From Vibrio hibernica (GTDB lineage Bacteria > Pseudomonadota > Gammaproteobacteria > Enterobacterales > Vibrionaceae), in contig NZ_VHKO01000001.1 of assembly GCF_015223435.1 (NCBI RefSeq), forward strand, positions 124,001-188,000: a stretch of 64,000 bases of DNA, written 5' to 3'. This document shows, one piece after another, positions 56,278 to 64,000 of this stretch (within the stretch, counting starts at the first letter, position 1; every line of letters starts with the position of its first letter). The notes beneath the pieces were generated by a model. It had not been told where the DNA came from. It ran no database searches and saw only the letters and a list, made by a program, of their open reading frames with translations. Both the position numbers and the translations under genes were made by a program.

Positions 56278-58485
56278 TTAATACTTGACCTGATAACTCA
56301 GCATGTAAGTTCTGCCTTGCCCTTTATAGTCAAATATAGATGCAGGCGCTGAAGCAGAGTAATACAACTGAGCACGTTGCCCCCAAACAGTGGTGTACTC
56401 TTCATCCATCAAGTTTTGGATCCCAAATGCGAGGCTACCCACTGGTAAGTTAACGGAACTCATAAAGTCAACGGTCGTATAACCATCGAGTTCATTATCT
56501 GAATCATCACTTAAATCAAACATGGTATTACTTTGTAAACGTAATGCATATTGTTCATCATACCAGCCTAGCCAAGCACTTGCTTTTGATGCACTGGCTC
56601 CAGTCACAGCAGACTTAACCCAATTACCATTACTGTCTTTCTCTTCAGTTCGAACCACATGGCCAGAACCACCGATTTGTAAATTGGTGGTTAACCAATA
56701 ATTCAGTTCTGTTTCTAAACCATATACGCGTTTGTCCGAGTCTATTTCTTTTACTGAAAGATTCTTTTTATCATAAGAAATCACTTTATCCGACAACGAA
56801 ATATACGCCGCAGTCTGAATACTTAACTCACCAACTTGGTTACGCATACCCACTTCAAAACTGTTGGTTTTCATGCCTTCAAGTTGAGAATCAGCAACAT
56901 TAATACTGTCCACCAGCTCTAAGTGTCCACCGACATTATTATAATTGCCATAACCATAAGCTTTTGCAGGATCAGCAAGATCAAATCCTTGGGAGAAATT
57001 CGCCCATACCTGATTCATGGCATTTATGCGGTAAATCGTCCCTAAGTTAAATAAACCGACACTATAGTCAGTGCTACCACCATTAATACTATCGGCCGAA
57101 GTGGCCTTACCAAGAGCAATATCGGCTTGTGCATCAGAGGCAACATAATCATCAATCTTATTATTGATGTATTGGTAACGATAACCACCTTGAACAGACC
57201 AATCGTCGGTAATATTAAACTCACCTTGTAAGAAGCCGGCAACCGAAGCCACTTCTGTTCCTGGGTATCGGCCTATTGTGGCGTAAGAGTTATTCACTAA
57301 GCCGCCAGTTGCATAACTAGTCGCAGGGTCAAAAATAGTTTGTTTACTGTCTAACGTATCAATATAACCATCAACACCATACGTTAAATTAAAGCGCCCA
57401 AAATCCTTAAGCAATGCCATTCGTAAGCTAACCACTTCAGTATTTTGCTCTGAAGCCGCCATGTAAGTACCGTAGATAAAAGGGATAAAAGACATGTTTT
57501 CTTTACGGTATGAAGCTTGAACCATTAATTGTTGATTTAAAAAATCCGTATTCAAATAGTTCATATTGAGCATGTAACGCTCGGTGCCACCTTGTTGATC
57601 CGATTCATAACCCTTGCTACGTGGATCAATTTGACTCGGATCTTTTAATCCTGCAAAGTTTTTCCCAAAATTAATTCCGTAAGGGCTATCTTGCTGGCTG
57701 TCATAATACTGAGCCATTAAAGATAGCGTCTGAGTATCGGTTAAATTGATTTCTCCCGATGCCATGAGATCCAGCACTTTGTTGTACTGTAATGAACCTT
57801 GGGTAATATCCGGAACAATGATGTCACCATTACCGTCATACTTCCCACCAGTTTCATGGTATACCGCTGAAATTCGTCCACGAGCTTTATCATTACCGCC
57901 GCTCACTGACTGAGCAATCTTGCCATCGTAATCATCACTATTATTAAAGCCAGAACCACCACCAACATAGGTTTCCGCTTGAACAGTGCCATCAGAAGAG
58001 GCTTTTTTAGTGACGATATTAATCACACCACCAGTTGCACCCGCGCCATAAACCGAAGTCGCACCAGAAAGCACTTCAATACGCTCGATATTAAAGGGGT
58101 CGATGGAGTCAAATTGACGGCTAATTGATCGAGAAGAGTTAAGTGATACACCATCGATCATTACTAGCGCAGAACGGCCACGTAAATTCTGAGCATTGTT
58201 GGTACGACCTTGGCTACCAACATCTAATGATGGAATCGTTGCCGCAAGAATGTCGCCTAAGCTTTTTCCCATACGCGCTTCTTGCTCAATACGCTCTTGA
58301 TCAACATACCAAACCGTTCCCGGAATTTCGCTAATGCTTTTAGGAGCCGTACTTGCCACCACCACCATCGCATCCGTCGATCTATTTTTATCTTCTGCCT
58401 GTACTGCGAAACTTGACGCTCCAGCAAGTGCTAAAGCTAATGTTACAGGTGTTAATCTCAATCCTTTTAAGGTGTTAATGTCCAT
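56278..58485 (-). CDS. iutA: Ferric aerobactin receptor IutA
   Basis: A 735-residue TonB-dependent outer-membrane receptor. A signal peptide (TLALALAGASSFAVQA) precedes the TonB box region DAMVVVAS. The plug has SISEIPGTVWYVD, KSLGDILA, DGVSLNSSRSISRQFDSIDP and NIERIEVLSGATSVYG, all very close to E. coli IutA. The barrel ends in SYQVKY. It imports ferric aerobactin. A Fur box lies about 90 bases upstream and a terminator follows. Its neighbours are the fhuBDC-type genes and iucC. Confidence 0.93.
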   Translation of the reverse strand: MDINTLKGLRLTPVTLALALAGASSFAVQAEDKNRSTDAMVVVASTAPKSISEIPGTVWYVDQERIEQEARMGKSLGDILAATIPSLDVGSQGRTNNAQNLRGRSALVMIDGVSLNSSRSISRQFDSIDPFNIERIEVLSGATSVYGAGATGGVINIVTKKASSDGTVQAETYVGGGSGFNNSDDYDGKIAQSVSGGNDKARGRISAVYHETGGKYDGNGDIIVPDITQGSLQYNKVLDLMASGEINLTDTQTLSLMAQYYDSQQDSPYGINFGKNFAGLKDPSQIDPRSKGYESDQQGGTERYMLNMNYLNTDFLNQQLMVQASYRKENMSFIPFIYGTYMAASEQNTEVVSLRMALLKDFGRFNLTYGVDGYIDTLDSKQTIFDPATSYATGGLVNNSYATIGRYPGTEVASVAGFLQGEFNITDDWSVQGGYRYQYINNKIDDYVASDAQADIALGKATSADSINGGSTDYSVGLFNLGTIYRINAMNQVWANFSQGFDLADPAKAYGYGNYNNVGGHLELVDSINVADSQLEGMKTNSFEVGMRNQVGELSIQTAAYISLSDKVISYDKKNLSVKEIDSDKRVYGLETELNYWLTTNLQIGGSGHVVRTEEKDSNGNWVKSAVTGASASKASAWLGWYDEQYALRLQSNTMFDLSDDSDNELDGYTTVDFMSSVNLPVGSLAFGIQNLMDEEYTTVWGQRAQLYYSASAPASIFDYKGQGRTYMLSYQVKY

Positions 58486-58569
58486 TTAACTAGTTCTCTC
58501 TATATTGAATTTAAAAAAATAAACGCATTTCAATACTTCATGTGCAACGCCAATAAAAGTAATACGAAC

Positions 58570-58588
58570 CCCAATGATAAGCATTACT
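58570..58588. promoter_or_regulatory. Fur box before iutA
   Basis: CCCAATGATAAGCATTACT matches 13 of 19 Fur consensus positions, with the core AATGATAAnCATTA intact. It implies that iutA has its own iron-regulated promoter in the 237-base gap after fhuB. Confidence 0.65.
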
Positions 58589-58722
58589 ATATAAGAGCAA
58601 TAATCACCCATTACTCAACAGGAAAACCCGAGGGTTAAATAAGTGATTTAATGATCAGCCGTTCAAGTGCCAATCGTACATACCCTATTTACTTAGGTAT
58701 TTTATGGTGTTTCTAATTATTC

Positions 58723-60756
58723 TTATTGCTTACGTAGTAAGTAAATGAAGTAACCACCGCCAATTAATGACGCTAATAACCCCGCGGGAACTTGCCATGG
58801 AAACCAAATATTTCGCCCAAGCCAATCGGCCAATAGCATGATATTACTACCAATAACACACGCTAATAGCATTTGATGTCGAGCGGTATACTGCCCCAAC
58901 GATTTCGCCATATGTGGCGCTAATAAACCAACGAAACTAAGCGGGCCAACAACGATCACCGCCAAAGCCGTCAGTAATGAGGCCAACAACATTAACCATT
59001 GACGTACGCGATAGGTATTCACCCCAAGCGCACTTGCCGTAATATTTCCCATCGCCATTAAATCCAACCAGCGGTGACATAAAAATAATCCCGCAGCCAA
59101 CACTATTGTTCCAAGTACTAATACCAAAGAATCTGACCAAGCAACCAAATATGTTGAACCTGATAACCATGCTAATAACGCTTTCACTTGTTCATTACCA
59201 CTGGCCAGTGATATTCGAATTAAAGAGTCTAAAAACGCACTTAATGCCACTCCGGTTAATAACATTCTGGTAGGTGATAATTGGCTTTTTCGACTTAACC
59301 ACCACACCAAAAACATCACAGATAAAGCCCCTGCACCGCCCAGTAATAACTGTTCAGCTCGGCTAATAGATCCAAAAATCAACACGCCTAATACTAATGA
59401 AAAAGCCGCACCAGAGCTGATACCTATGACTTCTGGGCTAGACATTGGGTTACCCGTGATCCGCTGAATAATGCTGCCGGCTAAAGCTAAAGAAGCACCG
59501 GCAAACACCGCAACAATCACTCTCGGTAGTCGTAAATCGAGTACCGTTGCAGACCAAGAAAATTGCCACCCTAGCTGACTTTGTCCGATAAAAAGTGATA
59601 GACACAATAAAATAACAAGTACTGTGATCGATAAAATAAAAACCGGTACAAAAGCTTTATCAACAAAATATGGATCTGGGGTGGCTTCAAATTTTTGACT
59701 TGAAGACCATGATTGCTTGCTTAACAACCACAATAAGCATGGCGCTCCAATTAAAGCTGTCACCGCTCCCGTTGGTAATAAATCGCCAGCAATCCCAGTA
59801 AACTGCATCACCACCAGATCAGTAAGCAGCAACAATACTGCACCGACTAATGTACTGATAATCAGTTGGCTTACCATACGTCGAGCACCAAGTAATTTTG
59901 CCAAAGCAGGTGCAACCAAACCTATAAAACCGATGATCCCGACTTCACTCACAATGCTAGAAGTAACAAACACAGCAACGATTAATGCCGAGATCCGTAA
60001 TACACCTACTTTTACGCCCATTGAAGAGGCAATATCTTCCCCTAACTGAATAATTGAAAGTGGTCTTTGGATCAGCATTAACACGACTAAAGCCAATAAA
60101 ATTTGTGGTAACAGATGCTGAACCCCAAGCCAATCATTTTGATCAAGTGCTCCCGCTCCCCAAATAAATAATCCGGTTAGTTGCTGTTCATTAAATAAGA
60201 TCAACACCATATTTAATGCCCCTAAAAACAGAGTTACCACCATTCCTGATAACACCATTTGTAGTGGCGCGAAGCCTTTTCTTACCGTCAGTAAAAACAC
60301 CAATCCTGTCGCCAATAATCCGCCAATAAAAGCAAAAGATTGGGGAGTTAACCAAAATAAAATTGAATGCAACGCACTCCAATCGGCTAATGGTAATAAT
60401 AATGCAACGGCAATACCCAGTTGAGCACCAGATGCCACACCTAAGGTTGTTGGAGAAGCCAGTGGGTTTCTTAATACCGTTTGCATCACACACCCCGCCA
60501 TCGCAAGCCCGGCACCGCACAAGATAGCCATCGCTAAACGAGGAAAAAAACTGTAATGCAAAATAACGTGTTGATAGCTATCAAGATCAGGCGACAGCAG
60601 AACCTCACTCCATTGAGAGAACGGCAATGGATAAGGCAAACTAACCGAAATCAATCCAGTAATGATTGCCGTCACTATCAGCATGAACAAAACCGACTTC
60701 AACAAATAGGCACAATTTGCGCTGTTGGTTTTTAAAACTGAGATAGATAACGTCAT
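58723..60756 (-). CDS. fhuB: Ferric hydroxamate ABC transporter, double permease
   Basis: A 677-residue fused permease made of two FecCD-type halves of about ten spans each. Each half has the ATPase-contact and core motifs: LAMAGCVMQTVLRNPLASPTTLG and LALAGSIIQRITGNPMSSPEVIG (cores RNPLASP and GNPMSSP), then GFIGLVAPALAKLL and SFVGLLAPHMAKSL. It moves ferric hydroxamate siderophores across the inner membrane. Its ATG overlaps the fhuD stop by one base. In aerobactin loci of V. mimicus and V. hollisae the equivalent genes are called matB. Confidence 0.92.
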   Translation of the reverse strand: MTLSISVLKTNSANCAYLLKSVLFMLIVTAIITGLISVSLPYPLPFSQWSEVLLSPDLDSYQHVILHYSFFPRLAMAILCGAGLAMAGCVMQTVLRNPLASPTTLGVASGAQLGIAVALLLPLADWSALHSILFWLTPQSFAFIGGLLATGLVFLLTVRKGFAPLQMVLSGMVVTLFLGALNMVLILFNEQQLTGLFIWGAGALDQNDWLGVQHLLPQILLALVVLMLIQRPLSIIQLGEDIASSMGVKVGVLRISALIVAVFVTSSIVSEVGIIGFIGLVAPALAKLLGARRMVSQLIISTLVGAVLLLLTDLVVMQFTGIAGDLLPTGAVTALIGAPCLLWLLSKQSWSSSQKFEATPDPYFVDKAFVPVFILSITVLVILLCLSLFIGQSQLGWQFSWSATVLDLRLPRVIVAVFAGASLALAGSIIQRITGNPMSSPEVIGISSGAAFSLVLGVLIFGSISRAEQLLLGGAGALSVMFLVWWLSRKSQLSPTRMLLTGVALSAFLDSLIRISLASGNEQVKALLAWLSGSTYLVAWSDSLVLVLGTIVLAAGLFLCHRWLDLMAMGNITASALGVNTYRVRQWLMLLASLLTALAVIVVGPLSFVGLLAPHMAKSLGQYTARHQMLLACVIGSNIMLLADWLGRNIWFPWQVPAGLLASLIGGGYFIYLLRKQ

Positions 60757-61664
60757 TATTTAGCCTGCATCGTTAACTGGCGAGTCACTTCATCACTCAA
60801 TCGCTCGGCCGCTTTAAGACCACCAAAGGTCCAAACTGGCGGCAATGCATATACTCGATTTTCTCGAACAAATTTCATGACCTTCCAGATGGGGTTACCG
60901 GTTAATACACTTTTGTCTTTTTCGCTCAGAGGACCAAAATAGAAAACCCTCGAATTTTGTAAAGGTGCTAATTGTGAAATCGTCGCAGAACTAAACCCCC
61001 AGCTATTTCCCATCGGCTGCCATGCATTGTTTAATCCCATTTGAGTAATGGTTTCACCTGCCAGTGAATTGGATGCATGAACCCGAATATGTTTATCACC
61101 AATAAAGCGAATGAGTAATAGCGGTGTTTGCGAAGTATTATGCAATTCAATATTGGCTTTATTGGTTGTTAGGGTTTGATCAAATTCATCGATCACTTGT
61201 TGAGCTCGAACCGTGCGATCAAACACTTTACCCAACGTCAATAGTTGGGCCTTTGCCGCTTCTAAAGGTTTATTCTTTGGGGTATATACACTCAAGACCA
61301 TCGTGGGTGCAATCGCATTTAATTTTTCATAAGCTGGGCTCATCGCGTCACTCATTAAAATTAAATCTGGTTTCATTTGGGCTAAAAGTTCTAAATTAGG
61401 CTCTCGTCTTGATCCCACACTGATCACGTCATTTGGCAAGCTCGGTTCCACGACCCAACTTTGGTAACCTTTTACATCTGCCACACCATAAGGAATAACG
61501 CCCAATGCTAAAAGATGCTCAGTTAATACCCAATCTAGTGCGACAACTTTAATTGGCGTCGTTTTCAACTCAACACTTCCCATTTCATGTTCAAAGCTTT
61601 GAGCCTTAGCACTCAAAGCAATAAGAAACAAAATGGCACCAAGAAAACGCATTTTCATCTTCAT
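60756..61664 (-). CDS. fhuD: Ferric hydroxamate ABC transporter, binding protein
   Basis: A 302-residue periplasmic binding protein of the FhuD/BtuF type. Signal peptide (FLGAILFLIALSAKAQ), then VVALDWVLTEHLLALGVIPYGVAD (core DWVLTEHLLALG) and LELLAQMKPDLILMSD, the usual first-lobe blocks. A long linking helix joins the lobes. It carries ferric aerobactin or related hydroxamates to FhuB. It overlaps fhuB by one base and follows fhuC by 71 bases. Confidence 0.9.
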   Translation of the reverse strand: MKMKMRFLGAILFLIALSAKAQSFEHEMGSVELKTTPIKVVALDWVLTEHLLALGVIPYGVADVKGYQSWVVEPSLPNDVISVGSRREPNLELLAQMKPDLILMSDAMSPAYEKLNAIAPTMVLSVYTPKNKPLEAAKAQLLTLGKVFDRTVRAQQVIDEFDQTLTTNKANIELHNTSQTPLLLIRFIGDKHIRVHASNSLAGETITQMGLNNAWQPMGNSWGFSSATISQLAPLQNSRVFYFGPLSEKDKSVLTGNPIWKVMKFVRENRVYALPPVWTFGGLKAAERLSDEVTRQLTMQAK

Positions 61665-61735
61665 TCTTTCCTTTTGTTCCCGAGCATTAACTCCAGAACT
61701 ATTTTGAATACATCATTTATTGACGAATATATTGA

Positions 61736-62503
61736 TTAGCGGATGTAGCTTATTGAATGTCCCGTTTCTGGGTGAATAAATAAATCCAGAGGAATTCCGT
61801 AAATAGAATGCAGCACGTCTTGCTGCATAAGCTCTTGCGGTGAACCGCTTGCTAATATTTTCCCTGAATGCAACGCCACCATATGATCACTAAAACGTGC
61901 CGCCATATTAATATCGTGCAATACCATGATGACCGTCATACCTAAGCTTTGATTTAATTCACGGATTAGCGCGAGAAGTTCATATTGATGTGCCACGTCC
62001 AATGCTGATGTTGGTTCGTCCAGTAAAATACATTCACTTTTTTGTGCCAATAACATTGCCACCCAAGCTCGTTGTCTTTCACCGCCAGACAAAGTAGCAA
62101 CAAAGCGGTCTTGCATATGAGTTAATCCGACCTGTTCAATTGCTTGATCGATAAACACTTCGTCTTGAGTGCTATAACGCCCAAACAAGCCTTTCCATGG
62201 ATAGCGCCCAAAACGCACCAGTTCACGAACCTTTACACCATCGGTGACTGGTGGATGCTGAGGTAAATAAGACACTTTCAATGCGAACTCTTTAGCTGAT
62301 AAATCGGATAATTTACTTCCGTCAACCAAGATCTCACCTTGAGTCGCCACTTGCTGTCTCGCGAGCATTTTGATCAACGTTGATTTACCACTACCATTAT
62401 GACCAAGCAAACTGGTCACTTTTCCTCTCTCAAAACCAATCGTAGTGGGACTCAGAATCGTTTTATCTTGAGTACTAAATGCAACATCTGTTAACTGAAA
62501 CAT
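61736..62503 (-). CDS. fhuC: Ferric hydroxamate ABC transporter, ATPase
   Basis: A 255-residue ATP-binding protein. Walker A LLGHNGSGKSTLIK, signature TLSGGERQRAW, Walker B CILLDEPTSALD and H-loop MVLHDIN are all present. The KVREL-type VKVRELVRFGRYPWKG is typical of iron-siderophore ATPases. It energises FhuB. It is the first gene of the transporter block, directly behind a Fur box. Confidence 0.93.
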   Translation of the reverse strand: MFQLTDVAFSTQDKTILSPTTIGFERGKVTSLLGHNGSGKSTLIKMLARQQVATQGEILVDGSKLSDLSAKEFALKVSYLPQHPPVTDGVKVRELVRFGRYPWKGLFGRYSTQDEVFIDQAIEQVGLTHMQDRFVATLSGGERQRAWVAMLLAQKSECILLDEPTSALDVAHQYELLALIRELNQSLGMTVIMVLHDINMAARFSDHMVALHSGKILASGSPQELMQQDVLHSIYGIPLDLFIHPETGHSISYIR

Positions 62504-62553
62504 ACACCGAAACCTAAATGAACTATTTATGAACCTATTTTCAACGCAGAGAT

Positions 62554-62572
62554 AGTAATGATTATCATAAGC
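62554..62572. promoter_or_regulatory. Fur box before fhuCDB
   Basis: On the minus strand this reads GCTTATGATAATCATTACT, matching 15 of 19 Fur consensus positions, with the central ATGATAATCATTA intact. It lies about 50 bases before fhuC, so the transporter block has its own iron-controlled promoter downstream of iucC. Confidence 0.75.
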
Positions 62573-62634
62573 AATATCAATTGAACTATGCCTTTATACC
62601 TAAATTAGCTCACAAATAAAAATTATTTACGCCA

Positions 62635-64000
62635 TTACCATAACAATAATGGATTACTAATCGGCTCGGCTAATTCAGGCAAAGGACGCTCACTACTATC
62701 CCCTAGTCCAATTTTAAACCGCACTTTGTTTAAACAAATTTTGTCTATTTTATCCGTGAAAAGATTCAACAATTCATAACGAGAACTTAGCTCTGGATGC
62801 TGAGATTGATAGCTTATAAGCGTGCGGTGCAATAGCTGATAAAACTCAACTTCAGTAACTCCAAGGTTTTCTAACCAAGGCGAAACAAAACGTAAAACAG
62901 TGACAAAATGTCCGGTTAATAAGTCATGGATCAGATAATGAGCGGGCAAACGAACAAGGTTATTTTGAATATCTTGATCTAAGTTTTCTAGTTCAGAAAA
63001 AGGTTGATCGATCAGACGTAAATCACCATGAAAATCTTTAATCAAACAGCCTACTGGACGGTTATCTTCCAATACTAAAGTAACATTTTGACCATGCGCA
63101 ACGATGCCAACGCCATATTTCGCCATTAAGTGATAAATCGGTACCACCACATGTTGAAACAGATCTTGCAACCATTGCTTAGCAGGTAAACCCGATAATA
63201 AAATTAATGCTTCAATGCACGATGTTCCTTCTCCATCGGCTTGCATTAACGTTGCCATGGAGAGTGGTCGTTGATTGGTTGACAACAAACTTTCTGCTCG
63301 CTCGCGCCAAATACAGCCCAACATTTCTTGGTATCGATATGGGCCCTCAATTTTAGACTGATGCGGATGCGGGCAATACACGCCCCCTATTTCTTGCTGC
63401 ACGCGCAAACCACAAGCCTTTAGCACGGGATCGTTATTAGCTATATCAACCAACCACACAGAAATTCGAGCGCCATGAGCAATATATTTCCCGGGAATCC
63501 CTCGATAACAAGATGTATTTAGAATCGTTAACGCGGTTTTTACATCAACATCAACTGAAGAACTTTCCGCGGTTAAGGTTCGAATTGACTGTTGAGTAAT
63601 CCACTTCATTGAGGTGGAGCCTAACTCGATCAATTGTTGTTGCATAAAATACTGAAGAAATTGGCTTTTTAAATAACGCTGTAATTGCCAAGGATGGACG
63701 AGGATAATATCAAACTGCTCTAACCCACCTTTAGGCAGTTGGCAAATCAATGCTTGCCATTCTTCATTTGAGACAAAAGACTCAAATAAATTTTGCGACG
63801 TTAAGCCGGCCTGAAAACCTGAGATAGAAATAGACTTATCAACGGCCAGAAAGTGCAGCGAGAAAGAGCTGCCCGACTCAGGTGAATATTGTACTAATTC
63901 CGTTTCTCCCCACCCAAGTCGACCTTTATTCGCGATCAATTTAGGGTGAGCATCAAGATATTGTTGACGCGTTATCTCATCCATCTGAACGATATCTTGC
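62635..64000 (-). CDS. iucC: Aerobactin synthase IucC (3' part; start outside window)
   Basis: A NIS-type siderophore synthetase that joins the second N6-acetyl-N6-hydroxylysine to the citrate intermediate, completing aerobactin. The frame is open to the right edge, so the first roughly 130 residues are missing. Visible blocks closely follow E. coli IucC: HPKLIANKGRLGWG, NTSCYRGIPGKYIAHG, YRYQEMLGCIWRE, MATLMQADGEG, YGVGIVAHGQNVTLVLE, LIKDFHGDLRLID and YLIHDLLTGHFVTVLRF. Iuc A and B would be expected beyond the edge. iucD does not follow it, as it does in the classical operon. Confidence 0.93.
   Translation of the reverse strand, partial: QDIVQMDEITRQQYLDAHPKLIANKGRLGWGETELVQYSPESGSSFSLHFLAVDKSISISGFQAGLTSQNLFESFVSNEEWQALICQLPKGGLEQFDIILVHPWQLQRYLKSQFLQYFMQQQLIELGSTSMKWITQQSIRTLTAESSSVDVDVKTALTILNTSCYRGIPGKYIAHGARISVWLVDIANNDPVLKACGLRVQQEIGGVYCPHPHQSKIEGPYRYQEMLGCIWRERAESLLSTNQRPLSMATLMQADGEGTSCIEALILLSGLPAKQWLQDLFQHVVVPIYHLMAKYGVGIVAHGQNVTLVLEDNRPVGCLIKDFHGDLRLIDQPFSELENLDQDIQNNLVRLPAHYLIHDLLTGHFVTVLRFVSPWLENLGVTEVEFYQLLHRTLISYQSQHPELSSRYELLNLFTDKIDKICLNKVRFKIGLGDSSERPLPELAEPISNPLLLW

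Noticed and set aside
59717-60049. 110-codon plus frame inside fhuB
   Set aside because: Antisense shadow of a conserved permease, with no independent support.

Overview
The window is a low-G+C, gene-dense stretch of a Vibrionaceae chromosome. The evidence is a set of genes with strong Vibrio flavour: the VxrAB two-component system followed by a DUF2861 protein, an HlyU-family protein, DUF2986, DUF2789 and DUF3820 small proteins, the MoxR/Bat cluster and FabH2. From memory, many homologues (nrdDG, pntAB-vxrABC, yciH, ddlA, moxR-bat, galE, fabH2) lie on the second chromosome of V. cholerae, so this is probably chromosome II of a Vibrio or a close relative. That placement is inference. I see no rRNA, tRNA, CRISPR array, insertion sequence or prophage.

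Layout. 1-7.2 kb: the end of an FAD oxidoreductase, a secreted endonuclease/exonuclease/phosphatase protein, the anaerobic ribonucleotide reductase pair nrdDG with a very readable FNR + NrdR promoter, an aromatic aminotransferase and an aspartic-protease-like lipoprotein. 7.2-14.8 kb: an MltF-like lytic transglycosylase, solitary cobQ, then a molybdenum block (modE, a ModE operator, modABC, mog). 14.8-21.7 kb: an unknown acidic protein, the AMPylase SelO, a solitary outer-membrane barrel, an HlyU-family protein and the transhydrogenase pntAB. 21.8-26.7 kb: vxrABC-yoaH, then the divergent pair hdfR/maoP. 27.1-33.2 kb: a DsbA-like oxidoreductase, a cystatin-like lipoprotein, a MATE exporter, YciH, a Cre-like recombinase with substituted catalytic residues, D-Ala-D-Ala ligase and a SPOR lipoprotein. 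33.5-39.6 kb: the protein acetyltransferase Pat, a LysR regulator and a Fur-boxed TonB receptor of the heme family. 39.7-46.1 kb: galE, fabH2, an MFS exporter, queE-queD and several small conserved proteins. 46.4-53.8 kb: a tightly overlapping moxR-DUF58-DUF4381-batA-batB-batD operon. 53.9-56.1 kb: a PACE exporter, its divergent LysR gene and a PAP2 phosphatase. 56.3-64 kb: an aerobactin locus on the minus strand (iutA, fhuBDC-type transporter, iucC cut by the window edge) with two Fur boxes.

Working together. nrdDG makes dNTPs without oxygen and is wired to oxygen (FNR) and to dNTP state (NrdR). modABC imports molybdate, ModE senses it and Mog inserts it into the cofactor. The aerobactin genes form a synthesis and uptake circuit under Fur. 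moxR-bat is a chaperone/von Willebrand membrane complex. VxrAB is known in V. cholerae to govern cell-wall homeostasis.

I did not find a clearly new multi-gene system. The observations most worth a second look are the Cre-like recombinase that has lost two catalytic residues, the bacterial cystatin lipoprotein, the heme-type receptor without the usual histidine, the aerobactin gene order, and two unlisted small ORFs with good ribosome binding sites.
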